Positions 8,974 through 18,581 are shown, numbered from the stretch's first letter. The stretch: DNA of 64,000 bases from Chryseobacterium sp. GVT01B (GCF_019970045.1 NZ_JAHXYI010000008.1:124001-188000), one strand, 5' to 3'. Notes: generated by a model from the letters alone, not told the origin. Made by a program: numbers and translations.

Positions 8974-9717
8974 TTATTCTGTAACGATAATTATTTTTTT
9001 ATCAGCGTTTTTGAATTTTGAATCTTTGTCATATAGGGCTTTCAGGTCATATTCTATTCGTACAGAATAGTCGTCAACCTTTTTTAACCAGTCATGTTTA
9101 CCTGTGATTGACTTTATTTTATTTTCAAATTTTAATGTTGTTCCTATATTTTTGAAAAACATCATCATCATTCCTTCCATTTGTTGAGTTTCCTCTTTTG
9201 AACCTTTAGATTGAAGAACTTCTTCAATATTTTTAACGTTGAAAAAATCTGTATTAATGGTTAATGTTTTTCCATCCCAGATATTGAGTAAATTTTGATC
9301 AAAGGGTAACTTTTCGTTTTTATTAAAATTTTTAATTAATTCATAATCATTTGGCGTGATATGATCCATTTTAAAGGAATAGCCAACAGGAACAGGTTTG
9401 TTGTCTTCTTTTACAGATTTCAAAAAAAACTTTTTCAGGATTTTAATAGTATCCTGATTTTCAGTTTTCAGTTTTCCTTCTTTCTTTAACATATCATACA
9501 TACTTGTCCAGATGGTTGGAAATCTATCCATATCCTTGAACTTCTCGTCTTGTAATGAATCTGGTGTCATGGCCTGCATCTCAGCCATAAATTCCCTGGT
9601 ATCAATATCAGTAATCATAGATGAAGCTGCATCTTTATGGTAGATTACTTCAGTATTAATGTTGCAGGATTGCAGCATAAAAAGGCTTATCAGAAATAAG
9701 ACAATGGTTTTCTTCAT
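8974..9717 (-). CDS. putative lipoprotein at the end of the cbb3 cluster
   Basis: A 247-residue protein with a lipoprotein signal ending LQSC (Cys about residue 18). The rest is Lys-rich and soluble with no motif I recognise. It starts 18 bases after the stop of the SafE-like gene and shares its strand, so it is probably the last gene of the oxidase operon. A link to oxidase function is only positional. Confidence 0.7.
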   Translation of the reverse strand: MKKTIVLFLISLFMLQSCNINTEVIYHKDAASSMITDIDTREFMAEMQAMTPDSLQDEKFKDMDRFPTIWTSMYDMLKKEGKLKTENQDTIKILKKFFLKSVKEDNKPVPVGYSFKMDHITPNDYELIKNFNKNEKLPFDQNLLNIWDGKTLTINTDFFNVKNIEEVLQSKGSKEETQQMEGMMMMFFKNIGTTLKFENKIKSITGKHDWLKKVDDYSVRIEYDLKALYDKDSKFKNADKKIIIVTE

Positions 9718-9735
9718 GGTGTATTTAAATACGAA

Positions 9736-10461
9736 TTAATGGCAGTTAACAGCTCCGTTTGGATCTTTAGAGATTGTCATGGCTTCTGCTTTTGGAGAAA
9801 CATAAGGAATTCCCAGTTCAAGACCTCTTAGAATAAATAATCCTCCTAAAATAATCATGATTACAGGAACCGCCTTCAAAACTTTCACTCTGAAAGCCTG
9901 ATTCATGAGATTTCCAGCCAGAACAATGGCAAACATGAACGGAAGGGTTCCCATACCAAATAAAGCCATATATAAAGCTCCCTGCCATATTCCTCCGCCT
10001 GCAAGACTTGCTGTAAGTGCCATATAAACCATTCCACAAGGTAAAAAGCCATTAAGAACGCCAGTAGAGAATCTTGAACGGTAATCTGCCTTTTGAAGAA
10101 GTTTTCCTAAGTTTAATTTGACAGAGTATAAAAATTTGGAAAGGAAAGGAATTTTTGATGCAAAATCTTTTCCGCCAAACGAAAATACAGCCATAATGAT
10201 CAGAAGAACTCCTGCAGTAATAGTCAGATATTTCTGGAAACCTGCCATTTCAAATCCCTGCCCGATAATTCCAAGAAGCGCACCCAATAATGAATAGGTG
10301 AATATTCTTCCGAATTGATAAGTAAGGTTCTGAAGATAGAAATTGGCAGCCTGTTTTTTGGTTAATCCCATCGATAAAGCAATAGGTCCGCACATTCCGA
10401 TACAGTGAAATCCGGAAGCAAAGCCTAAAGCAATAGCCGATACAATAAGTCCTATTTCCAT
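9736..10461 (-). CDS. SafE/UreH-like (DsbD-type transmembrane) membrane protein
   Basis: A 241-residue protein with about six membrane helices, of the sulfite exporter TauE/SafE, DsbD-domain type: N-terminal GFASGFHCIGMCGPIALSMG (about 14-33) and a repeated half with NGFLPCGMVYMAL (about 138-150). The paired Gly/Pro-Cys-Gly turns in the two halves are typical; in this family the cysteines may handle thiols or copper. It is encoded directly after ccoH (10-base overlap), a common place in Bacteroidota, which suggests a role in cbb3 maturation or copper delivery (inference). Confidence 0.82.
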   Translation of the reverse strand: MEIGLIVSAIALGFASGFHCIGMCGPIALSMGLTKKQAANFYLQNLTYQFGRIFTYSLLGALLGIIGQGFEMAGFQKYLTITAGVLLIIMAVFSFGGKDFASKIPFLSKFLYSVKLNLGKLLQKADYRSRFSTGVLNGFLPCGMVYMALTASLAGGGIWQGALYMALFGMGTLPFMFAIVLAGNLMNQAFRVKVLKAVPVIMIILGGLFILRGLELGIPYVSPKAEAMTISKDPNGAVNCH

Positions 10462-10904
10462 ATCACATCATAATCCATTCGGTAGTCTGTTTTATCTTTT
10501 GTCCAACTTAATCTTAAGGTGTAGTTTCCTACTTTCAATACCTGTGAAGGAATTGTGAAAGATTGGCTGGCATCAAGCTGCACAGATTTTTTGATATCTA
10601 AATTCTGGTCGTCGGTTCTGTTTAAAACAAATTTTACCGTAGTATTTGAGTTGTTATATTCTTTTGGAAAAGTAATTTTAATCCCTTTAGGATCCTGGCT
10701 GTATACAGGTTTTTCCGGTAATTCATCTGCCTTTTTCTTAGCATCAATGACATCCTGATATTTCAACTCCTCTTCATAATAATTATCCGTTACCATTTCA
10801 GAGTTCTTCTGCCCGTTCGGGAAAAGGAACATCATGGATAATATAAAAACTATAAATGCTAATAATGCAATTACAACACCGTGTCCCCAACTAAAGTTCT
10901 TCAT
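10452..10904 (-). CDS. ccoH: FixH/CcoH family cbb3 assembly protein
   Basis: A 150-residue protein with one N-terminal membrane helix (about residues 9-29, GVVIALLAFIVFILSMMFLF), then a conserved YYEEELKYQDVIDAKKKA segment and an Ig-like periplasmic domain. This is the FixH layout. FixH/CcoH assists assembly and stability of cbb3 oxidase. It lies 10 bases after ccoG and overlaps the SafE-like gene by 10 bases, consistent with a tight operon. Confidence 0.88.
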   Translation of the reverse strand: MKNFSWGHGVVIALLAFIVFILSMMFLFPNGQKNSEMVTDNYYEEELKYQDVIDAKKKADELPEKPVYSQDPKGIKITFPKEYNNSNTTVKFVLNRTDDQNLDIKKSVQLDASQSFTIPSQVLKVGNYTLRLSWTKDKTDYRMDYDVIWK

Positions 10905-10914
10905 TTTTATCTAA

Positions 10915-12369
10915 TTAAAATTGCAGTTTGAATGGCCCTTCAAAATAAGTCTGATATGAATCGATCAATTTACCTTTCATATCGTAAACGCCAATGGTAA
11001 TATTCTGTTTAGAAAGCTTCATTTCATCTTCCGGGAAGCTGATATTAATTGTCCCTTTAGAAATTTTATCCCGGTCTACCTGAATCTTACTGGACGCACT
11101 GTAAGTGATTTCACCATGTGCAGGATCAATTACTTTGATGGTAACGATCTTTTTCTCGTTTGTCTTATTCAGGAAAGTATAATTATAAGTATTGGTAATT
11201 TTACCTTCTTTTACAAAGAATGTACTTCCTGCCGGTTTAATGAATTTAGCCTCCATTTCACCACGGCTGTAAAGAAGGTATCCTAAGAATCCTACCAGAA
11301 GGAATAAGAATACGGTAAATCCTTTCATTCTTCCTGTAAACTTAAATTGAGTTTGTTTTTCAATTTCGTTTTCAGAAGCATATCGGATCAATCCTTTTGG
11401 AAGTCCTACTTTTTCCATTACTTCATCACAGGCATCAATACAGGCTGTACAGTTGATACATTCCAATTGTTGTCCGTCTCTAATGTCAATCCCCGTAGGA
11501 CATACCACTACACACTGGTGGCAGTCGATACAATCTCCTTTGCCTGCAGCCTTACGGTCTTCTCCTTTTCTCCATTTTGATCTGTTTTCTCCTCTTTTGA
11601 AGTCATAGAAAACGTTGATTGTATCTTTATCAATTAATACTCCCTGAAGTCTTCCGTACGGGCATACCAATGTACAAACCTGCTCTCTGAACCATGCAAA
11701 TACAAAGTAAAATGCAGCAGTAAGAAGAATCATTACGATAAAATTGGTAGGGTGTGCAAATGGCCCTTCACCAATGATCTTGAATACTTCTTCATATCCT
11801 ACGATATACATGAACATGAAGTGGGTGATTATTAATGAAATGATGATGTAAACAGTCCATTTTAAACTTCTTTTCCAGATCTTTTCGCTGTTCCACTCCT
11901 GTCTGTCCAGCTTCATTTGCTTGTTTCTGTCACCTTCAATCAGATATTCTATTTTACGGAAGATCGATTCCATAAAAATTGTCTGAGGGCAAATCCACCC
12001 GCAGAAAATTCTTCCGAACGCAATCGTAAAAACAATAATAAAGATTAAAGAGGCAATAGCACCTAAAGTTAGGATAAAAAAGTCCTGTGGATAGAAAGGC
12101 TGTCCAAAGATGAAAAATTCTCTGTCTATGACATTGAACAATAATAATGGATTACCGTTGATTTTGATGAACGGCAATGTAAAATAAATAATTAATAATA
12201 AATAGCTTACAATGTTTCTATAGTTGGTATATTTCCCTTTAGGCTTTCTCGGGAATACCCATCTTCTTTTTCCGGATTGCTCCATTGTCCCTATAGAATC
12301 TCTGTAAGTTTCAGGGTCCAGAACCTGTCCCTGTCCGCCGCGTACTTCTATTTCTTCTATGTCTGACAT
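10915..12369 (-). CDS. ccoG: cbb3 oxidase accessory ferredoxin CcoG (FixG/RdxA)
   Basis: A 484-residue membrane ferredoxin. The N-terminus (to about residue 45) is cytoplasmic. About four to five membrane helices follow, with a first Cys cluster in FGRIFCGWICPQT (about 123) and CTLVCPYG (about 232). A 2x[4Fe-4S] domain follows (CIDCHQCVVVCPTGID and CINCTACIDAC, about 277-315), then one more helix and an Ig-like C-terminal domain (FixG_C). CcoG is reported to reduce Cu(II) for the CuB site of cbb3 oxidase. It sits between ccoP and ccoH, as expected. Confidence 0.95.
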   Translation of the reverse strand: MSDIEEIEVRGGQGQVLDPETYRDSIGTMEQSGKRRWVFPRKPKGKYTNYRNIVSYLLLIIYFTLPFIKINGNPLLLFNVIDREFFIFGQPFYPQDFFILTLGAIASLIFIIVFTIAFGRIFCGWICPQTIFMESIFRKIEYLIEGDRNKQMKLDRQEWNSEKIWKRSLKWTVYIIISLIITHFMFMYIVGYEEVFKIIGEGPFAHPTNFIVMILLTAAFYFVFAWFREQVCTLVCPYGRLQGVLIDKDTINVFYDFKRGENRSKWRKGEDRKAAGKGDCIDCHQCVVVCPTGIDIRDGQQLECINCTACIDACDEVMEKVGLPKGLIRYASENEIEKQTQFKFTGRMKGFTVFLFLLVGFLGYLLYSRGEMEAKFIKPAGSTFFVKEGKITNTYNYTFLNKTNEKKIVTIKVIDPAHGEITYSASSKIQVDRDKISKGTINISFPEDEMKLSKQNITIGVYDMKGKLIDSYQTYFEGPFKLQF

Positions 12370-12463
12370 ATGTAATAGGTTTTAAAAAAGAAAAAACATA
12401 ATTCGTTACTATTTTAATCTAATAACAAATTATGTTTTTTTCATATGTTTCTAATTTTTTAAA

Positions 12464-13345
12464 TTATTCTTTTTCCCAATGTGCTTCAGTTCCTTGAGGA
12501 GCTGCTCCTCCTTGAGCCTGAGTCACTGGTGGTTGCTCTTGATTGATATGATATACATACGCTGCAATCTTTTCAATTTCTGCACCTGAAACTTCTCCGT
12601 TTTTACCGAATGCTCTCATCGCAGGGTTAGTAGGAGAACCATTCCAGTCCATATGGAATACGTTTTTGAATAACGTTTTCTCAGGCTGGTTGATCCAGTA
12701 GTTATCAGTAAGGTTTGGTCCAATACCTCCACTACCGTCTTCTTTGTGACAAGATGCACAGTTTGTTTTGAATAATTCTTTACCTTCTGCAATGTTATCA
12801 GCTGAATACTTAGCCGTTTCTATTGTTACAGGAGGTTGAGTTTTTTGGTATTCTTCAATACTGGCTAACTGCTCTTTATATTCTTTTTCATATTCGCTTA
12901 ACGGGTGAGCGAAGTCTGTGAAAGAGTATGCAGCAATATATACAATACAAAAAGCGGTCCCAAAATAGAATAAACCTACCCACCATTTTGGTAATTGGTT
13001 ATCCAGCTCCATGATTCCATCGAAACCGTGGTCGATAAGGATATCTTTTTCTTCAGAAGCCGTTTGCTTTTTGAAAGCACTTTGGTACATTCTTTTTAAG
13101 AAAGGAACTTTCTTTTCAGCTAAATAAGCTGCTTTCTCCTCCGGAGATAATTTTTTGAATTTGTTGTTTTCAATCAGATCTCCAATGGCGCTATGGATAT
13201 AGGCAAGGATACCAGCGATCACAACAGTTCCCCAGAAGTAAGGCGAAGCTAGGAACGCGTAGCTCTGTACAAATAAATAATAAAAAACTATTAAAAGCCC
13301 GATTATTATTAAGATGTTTACTACAACAGGTGTTCTTTGTTTCAT
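12464..13345 (-). CDS. ccoP: cbb3-type cytochrome oxidase subunit CcoP (one haem motif)
   Basis: A 293-residue subunit. It has two N-terminal hydrophobic segments, a soluble Lys-rich loop, then the FixP/CcoP N-terminal domain with its helix (WWVGLFYFGTAFCIVYIAAY, about 121-140). A single cytochrome c domain follows, with CASCH at residues 196-200 and a distal Met in NPAMRAFG. Classical proteobacterial CcoP has two haem-c sites; only one is present here. The C-terminus is Gln/Pro-rich. It lies directly downstream of ccoQ. Confidence 0.93.
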   Translation of the reverse strand: MKQRTPVVVNILIIIGLLIVFYYLFVQSYAFLASPYFWGTVVIAGILAYIHSAIGDLIENNKFKKLSPEEKAAYLAEKKVPFLKRMYQSAFKKQTASEEKDILIDHGFDGIMELDNQLPKWWVGLFYFGTAFCIVYIAAYSFTDFAHPLSEYEKEYKEQLASIEEYQKTQPPVTIETAKYSADNIAEGKELFKTNCASCHKEDGSGGIGPNLTDNYWINQPEKTLFKNVFHMDWNGSPTNPAMRAFGKNGEVSGAEIEKIAAYVYHINQEQPPVTQAQGGAAPQGTEAHWEKE

Positions 13346-13355
13346 AAAAAATAGT

Positions 13356-13556
13356 TTAATTTTTTAAATTAAAATCGTCATCCTCATCATCCCCAAGTGG
13401 TGCTTCTTCTTCTTCTTTGTAATATTTCTTAGGCCTGCTAAAAACATAGATTACTAAAGCTATGAAGAACAGCATAAAGAAAATCAGAGCCAGCGTCTGG
13501 TAGAAACCAGCGTTTTCTGTATTGGATAATATATCTTTAAAGTTCTGAGGAATCAT
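13356..13556 (-). CDS. ccoQ: small cbb3 subunit, CcoQ-like
   Basis: A 66-residue protein with one membrane helix (about residues 22-40) followed by RPKKYYKEEEEAPLGDDED, an acidic tail. The position between ccoNO and ccoP, with 10- and 22-base gaps, matches ccoQ (FixQ), a small subunit that stabilises the complex. The sequence itself is too short for a firm family call. Confidence 0.75.
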   Translation of the reverse strand: MIPQNFKDILSNTENAGFYQTLALIFFMLFFIALVIYVFSRPKKYYKEEEEAPLGDDEDDDFNLKN

Positions 13557-13578
13557 AATATGAACCTTTTAATGTTTT

Positions 13579-15840
13579 TTAGTTATTACTTGCTGTTTTG
13601 ATTTCAGTTGTTTTGATATCTGTACCTAGTCTCTGAAGATAAGAAATAAGAGCTACAATTTCTTTTTTCTCTAGTTCTCCCTGAGGTCTCTTAGCATAAG
13701 CCTGCTTAAGGTCATTTGCTTCAGAGAAGATATCTTTTACAATTTTTGCTGATTGGTTGTTTGCCCATTTGTCTGCAGAATCGATTTCAGCCTTAGAATA
13801 AGGAACATCGAATACATTTTTCATCAGCTTCATTTTGTCTACCATCTTAGTTCTGTCTAAGTCTGTAGCAATTAACCAAGGGTAACGAGGCATGATAGAA
13901 CCTGCAGAAGTTGATCTTGGGTTATACATGTGTTTGTAGTGCCAAGAACTTGGGTTTTTACCACCTTCTCTATGTAAATCCGGTCCTGTTCTCTTAGAAC
14001 CCCATAGGAATGGTCTGTCGTATACAAATTCTCCTGCTTTAGAGTATTGTCCGTTTTTACCGTTGAATCTTGTGATCTCATCTCTGAACGGTCTGATCAT
14101 CTGAGAGTGACAAGCGTTACATCCTTCACGGATATAAATATCTCTACCTTCAAGTTCAAGTGGTGAATAAGGTTTTACCGCTGAAATCGTAGGTACACTT
14201 TTCTTAAGAGATAGTGTAGGAATGATTTCAATTGAACTACCAATAGATATTGTAATGAAAGATAAAATACCTAATAATACCGGAGTTCTTTCCAGCCAAA
14301 GGTGAGTACCTTCTCCTTCTTTTCTGTTTTTACTGATGTTTGCTAATGCAGGAGCTTCAGCAGGAACTTCTTTCTGGAACGATCCTTTTCTTACCGTAGC
14401 AATTACGTTTACAATCATTAGGATAGATCCTGAGATATAGAATAAACCTCCTACGAATCTCATTTTGAAGTAAGGGATAATAGCCGTTACTGTATCCAAC
14501 CAGTTTTTCCATAATAAGGTTCCGTCCGGGTTGAATTGCTTCCACATTAATCCTTGTGTGAATCCTGAAATATACATTGGAACTGCATAGAAAATGATTC
14601 CTAAAGTACCTAACCAGAAATGCCAGTTAGCTAATTTTACAGACCAAAGTTTTGTTCTCCACATAATTGGTACCAAATAATAGATAACCCCGAATGCCAT
14701 GAAACCATTCCATCCAAGAGCTCCTAAGTGTACGTGACCGATAACCCAGTCTGTAAAGTGACCAATTTTGTTGATGTTTTTAGTTGCCAAAAGCGGTCCT
14801 TCAAACGTTGCCATACCATAACAGGTAACAGCTACTACGAAGAACTTAAGGATAGGATTTTCTCTTACTTTATCCCAAGCTCCTCTTAATGTAAGAAGAC
14901 CATTTAACATACCTCCCCAAGATGGTGCAATAAGCATGATAGAGAAACCTGTTCCTACCGCCTGAGCCCAAGCTGGAAGAGCTGTATACTGAAGGTGGTG
15001 AGGACCAGCCCAGATATATACGAAAATTAATGACCAGAAGTGAATAATAGACAGTTTATAAGAGAATACCGGTCTGTCTGCAGCCTTCGGAAGGAAGTAA
15101 TACATTAAACCCAGAACCGGAGTCGTCAATACGAATGCAACCGCATTGTGTCCATACCACCACTGTACAATAGCATCTTTTACTCCTGCATATGCTGAAT
15201 AAGATTTCCAGCCTGTGAAAGATAAAGGTACTTCAAGGTTGTTGAAGATGTGAAGCATTGCTACTGCAATCCATGTACCGATGTAGAACCAAATGGCTAC
15301 ATAAAGGTGTCTCACTCTTCTCTTTGAAATAGTCAGGAACATATTGATACCAAAAATGATCCATGAGAATGCGATCAATATGTCGATCGGCCACTCGTGT
15401 TCAGCATATTCCTTAGAGGTATTGATCCCCATAAAGAACGTAACGAACGTAGCAACGATCATAAACTGCCAAGTCCAGAAATGTAACCAAGACAAAGTGT
15501 CACTGTACATTCTTGTTTTTAATAATCTCTGTAATGAGTAATAAATACCCGTGTAAACAATGTTACAAACGAATGCAAAGATTACGGTGTTGGTGTGCAG
15601 CATTCTGATTCTACCAAAACCAAATGCACCATGAGTGTTTATTAAACCTTGAATATTTCCTGATGCCAAACTTTTGATGGTTGTGTCATCTGTCCCGAAA
15701 AAGAATTCAGGTAATTCAGGGTAGAAAAGCATTAATGCCGCCGTAAGCCCGAACGTAAACCCTATAAGACCGAAAACTAAGGTCGCATAAAGGAACGCAC
15801 GGACAATACTATTGTCATAACTAAACTTCTGTGTTTCCAT
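13579..15840 (-). CDS. ccoNO: fused cbb3 cytochrome oxidase subunits CcoN-CcoO
   Basis: A 753-residue fusion. Residues 1 to about 480 are the haem-copper oxidase catalytic subunit CcoN with about 12 helices; ligands are visible in MLHTNTVIFAF, WWYGHNAVAF (CuB/cross-link region), GPHHLQYTALP and IGHVHLGALGWNGF. Residues about 500-753 are CcoO, with one membrane anchor and a mono-haem c domain (CNACH at about 574-578, then MIRPF; distal ligand in SIMPRYPWL). The enzyme reduces O2 at high affinity in the inner membrane. Separate ccoN and ccoO genes are the proteobacterial rule; the fusion is typical of Bacteroidota. Confidence 0.96.
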   Translation of the reverse strand: METQKFSYDNSIVRAFLYATLVFGLIGFTFGLTAALMLFYPELPEFFFGTDDTTIKSLASGNIQGLINTHGAFGFGRIRMLHTNTVIFAFVCNIVYTGIYYSLQRLLKTRMYSDTLSWLHFWTWQFMIVATFVTFFMGINTSKEYAEHEWPIDILIAFSWIIFGINMFLTISKRRVRHLYVAIWFYIGTWIAVAMLHIFNNLEVPLSFTGWKSYSAYAGVKDAIVQWWYGHNAVAFVLTTPVLGLMYYFLPKAADRPVFSYKLSIIHFWSLIFVYIWAGPHHLQYTALPAWAQAVGTGFSIMLIAPSWGGMLNGLLTLRGAWDKVRENPILKFFVVAVTCYGMATFEGPLLATKNINKIGHFTDWVIGHVHLGALGWNGFMAFGVIYYLVPIMWRTKLWSVKLANWHFWLGTLGIIFYAVPMYISGFTQGLMWKQFNPDGTLLWKNWLDTVTAIIPYFKMRFVGGLFYISGSILMIVNVIATVRKGSFQKEVPAEAPALANISKNRKEGEGTHLWLERTPVLLGILSFITISIGSSIEIIPTLSLKKSVPTISAVKPYSPLELEGRDIYIREGCNACHSQMIRPFRDEITRFNGKNGQYSKAGEFVYDRPFLWGSKRTGPDLHREGGKNPSSWHYKHMYNPRSTSAGSIMPRYPWLIATDLDRTKMVDKMKLMKNVFDVPYSKAEIDSADKWANNQSAKIVKDIFSEANDLKQAYAKRPQGELEKKEIVALISYLQRLGTDIKTTEIKTASNN

Positions 15841-15861
15841 ATCAACTATTCACTATTTTTC

Positions 15862-16074
15862 TCAATTTTTATTATTTTCTCCTATTTCTTTCTCGTCTTT
15901 ATCTTTGTTGCCAGATTCATCATTTTCTTTGACTTTTTCATCATCAAAAAGGATTCTGACAGCCGGAGATTCATCATCTTCAAACTGTCCTTTTCGGGCA
16001 TACACTATAAATACGACCAAGAAAATCGCAGCCAAAGAAACACTGCAGAGGATCATTAAATATAGAATATCCAT
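15862..16074 (-). CDS. ccoS: cbb3 oxidase assembly protein CcoS
   Basis: A 70-residue protein with one N-terminal helix (about residues 5-26), then GQFEDDESPAVRILFDDE, the hallmark CcoS segment (FxDxExxxxRIL). CcoS is needed for cofactor insertion in cbb3 oxidase. It lies 21 bases upstream of ccoNO and may be the first gene of the oxidase operon, with a promoter-like element and an FNR-type palindrome just upstream. Confidence 0.92.
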   Translation of the reverse strand: MDILYLMILCSVSLAAIFLVVFIVYARKGQFEDDESPAVRILFDDEKVKENDESGNKDKDEKEIGENNKN

Positions 16075-16081
16075 TGGACAA

Positions 16082-16089
16082 CAAAATTA
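16082..16089 (-). promoter_or_regulatory. -7 promoter element for ccoS-ccoNO operon (TAATTTTG)
   Basis: An exact TAnnTTTG match on the minus strand, 8 bases upstream of the ccoS ATG. A TTTG lies further upstream at 16106-16109, but the 16-base spacing is shorter than the usual 19-20. Confidence 0.45.
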
Positions 16090-16124
16090 ACCTATTTTCG
16101 GGGTTCAAATTTAGTGAAAAATAA

Positions 16125-16136
16125 TGACTTTCATCA
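16125..16136. promoter_or_regulatory. candidate Fnr/FixK-type operator upstream of ccoS
   Basis: The 12-mer TGACTTTCATCA fits the FNR/FixK core TGAY-N4-RTCA. It is centred about 53 bases upstream of the transcription start implied by the -7 element at 16082-16089, so an activator position is plausible. The match is short and needs comparison across related genomes. Confidence 0.35.
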
Positions 16137-16183
16137 CGAAAAGACGATTTCAGCTAATTTAAAATCAGTCTAAATAAGGGCTT

Positions 16184-18562
16184 TTAAGCCTGTTTTTTGA
16201 AATACTTCCGACCTAAAATCCAGGTTGAAAGTGTAGTAAAGGTAACCACGGTGATCGAACTGATTGGCATGATGATTGCAGCGAAGAGCGGATGCATATG
16301 CCCTGTGACAGCGTAACTTAAACCAACAATATTGTATAGAAAACTGATTATAAATGTCATTTTCACAATGGTGATAGAGCCCTTACAAACGTTCAGGTAA
16401 TTGTCCAAGGTGACCACTTTATCACCGTTCATAATCACATCAGAGGATGGTGTAAAACTATTTGTATCGTCAGCAATTGCAATCCCTACATTACTTTGTT
16501 TTAAAGCTCCGGCATCATTAAGACCATCTCCTAGCATTGCAACTTTCATGTGTTGATCCTGAAGGTTTTTAATGTAATTCAGCTTGTCTTCCGGGTTTTG
16601 GTTAAAGGCCATTCCTTTGTAATTTGGAATAAGCTCTTTAAGCTGGTTTTCTTCTGAGGAATTATCTCCACTCAGGATAAATATTTTGTAGCTGGTTAAT
16701 TTTGTGAAAAGCTCTTTCAGTTTCGGACGGTATTCATTCTTAAAGATGAATTTACCCAAATACACTCCGTTTTTGCTGATATAAACCGCTGTTTCCAGAT
16801 TTTTAGGTTCCTGATCATTATAACGGGCAGACCCGATTTTATAAAGGTTTCCTCTTACATTGGCTTCATATCCTTTTCCTGAAATTTCAACAAAATTTTC
16901 TACTGGGAAGTAATCATCATTCACTTCGATGAATTCATACAATGATTTTGAAAGCGGGTGGTTGGAGTTCTTTAATAATGTTTTAATATTCAGTAAATCA
17001 AATTCGTTGATTTCTGGTCCTTCGTATTTTATATTTGATTTTTTTCTGTGGGTAATCGTTCCGGTTTTGTCAAAAACAATCGTGTCAAGCTTCGCAATCT
17101 TTTCAATCGTTAAAGTGTCTTTTACATAAAACTTATTTCGGCCTAAGATTCTCATAATGTGACCGAAAGTGAACGGTGCAGACAGTGCAAGAGCGCAAGG
17201 ACACGCAATGATCAGAATAGCTGAAATCACCTGGAACATTTTCTCCAGATCAATAAATGCCCAGTAGGTTCCTGCAACAAGAGCAATGCCTAATATAATG
17301 AATGTGAAATATTTACTGATATTGTTTGTCAGTGTGTCAAGCCCTGTTTCGTGTTTCTTAAAGGCTTCTTTGTTCCATAGCTGGGTAAGGTAACTTTGGT
17401 CAACATCCTTAATCACTTCCAGTTCCAGAGAAGATCCTATCTGCTTACCTCCGGCAAAAATCTTATCACCAGGTTGCTTACTGATACTTTCACTTTCTCC
17501 AGTGATGAAGCTGTTATCGATATTTCCTTCTCCGTTGATCAGAATAGCATCTACCGGAATGATTTCCTGGTTTCTAACGAGAATTCTGTCACCCACTTTT
17601 ATTTCGGACAGTAAAATATTATCCTGTTTTCCTTCAAAATCAACTTTTGTTACGGCAATCGGGTAGAAGGATTTGTAATCTCTGTCATAGGAAAGTGCAT
17701 TGTATGTTCTTTTTTGGAAAATTTTTCCGAGAAGCATGAAGAATAAAAGTCCACAAAGAGTATCGAAATATCCTGGGCCATAATCTGTCACGACTTCATA
17801 AATACTTCTCCCGTATAGAACGAAAATTCCTAAGACAATCGGAACATCAATGTTGACGATTTTATTTTTTAAACCATACCATGCGGATTTATAATAATCT
17901 GAAGCTGAGTAAAATACAACAGGCGTTGCCAGAAGGAATATCAGGGTTCTGAATAAGCCTTTATAATGGTCCATCCAATAATCTTCACCTCCGATATATT
18001 CAGGAAAGGCAAGGAACATTCCGTTACCGAAAGCAAAAGCAGCAATGGCAAATTTTACTAATAAAGATTTGTCAAGATGATCTTCATTTTTGTCAGCGGT
18101 TTCAAGGCTGATAACCGGTTTGTATCCTAGGTTAGTTAAAAATTTAGCGAGTTCGCTTAATTTCAGATCGTTATGATTGAATGAAATCTGTAAGGTCTTT
18201 CTTGTGAAATTAACCTGCGAATATTTAATATGCTTATTTAATGTATGAAGGCTTTCTAATAGCCAGATACATGAAGAACAATGGATTACAGGGATTTTGA
18301 ATGTAACGAGACTGGTATTTCCTTCAGAAAAATCAGTCACTTTTTCAAAAATTTCCGGTGTATCTAAGTAGTCAAATTGAGTAGAATTTTCATCATTCGG
18401 ACGAATTCCCGCTCCTTTATTAAGCTCATAGAAATTGCTTAAATTATTTAAATTTAGAATTTCGTAAACAGACTTACATCCATTACAACAGAAAGTCTTT
18501 TCATCAAATAAAATTCTCTCTTTTTCTATCCCTTGACCACAATGAAAACAGTTCTCGCTCAC
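16184..18562 (-). CDS. ccoI: CcoI copper-translocating P1B-type ATPase
   Basis: A 792-residue P-type ATPase. The N-terminus is a Cys-rich metal-binding region (NCFHCGQG at about 4-11 and CCNGCKSVYE at about 25-34, the pattern of PF12156), followed by an HMA-like domain with HCSSCIWLLESL (about 94). Membrane helices follow, with the CPC metal-channel motif (ACPCALALSAPF, about 457) and the phosphorylation motif DKTGTIT (about 501). MLGDGLNDAGAL lies near 680. CcoI exports copper needed for the cbb3 active site. It is divergent from the Fnr-like gene and upstream of ccoS on the same strand. Confidence 0.95.
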   Translation of the reverse strand: MSENCFHCGQGIEKERILFDEKTFCCNGCKSVYEILNLNNLSNFYELNKGAGIRPNDENSTQFDYLDTPEIFEKVTDFSEGNTSLVTFKIPVIHCSSCIWLLESLHTLNKHIKYSQVNFTRKTLQISFNHNDLKLSELAKFLTNLGYKPVISLETADKNEDHLDKSLLVKFAIAAFAFGNGMFLAFPEYIGGEDYWMDHYKGLFRTLIFLLATPVVFYSASDYYKSAWYGLKNKIVNIDVPIVLGIFVLYGRSIYEVVTDYGPGYFDTLCGLLFFMLLGKIFQKRTYNALSYDRDYKSFYPIAVTKVDFEGKQDNILLSEIKVGDRILVRNQEIIPVDAILINGEGNIDNSFITGESESISKQPGDKIFAGGKQIGSSLELEVIKDVDQSYLTQLWNKEAFKKHETGLDTLTNNISKYFTFIILGIALVAGTYWAFIDLEKMFQVISAILIIACPCALALSAPFTFGHIMRILGRNKFYVKDTLTIEKIAKLDTIVFDKTGTITHRKKSNIKYEGPEINEFDLLNIKTLLKNSNHPLSKSLYEFIEVNDDYFPVENFVEISGKGYEANVRGNLYKIGSARYNDQEPKNLETAVYISKNGVYLGKFIFKNEYRPKLKELFTKLTSYKIFILSGDNSSEENQLKELIPNYKGMAFNQNPEDKLNYIKNLQDQHMKVAMLGDGLNDAGALKQSNVGIAIADDTNSFTPSSDVIMNGDKVVTLDNYLNVCKGSITIVKMTFIISFLYNIVGLSYAVTGHMHPLFAAIIMPISSITVVTFTTLSTWILGRKYFKKQA

Positions 18563-18581
18563 CCCATAAAATATTGAACTA

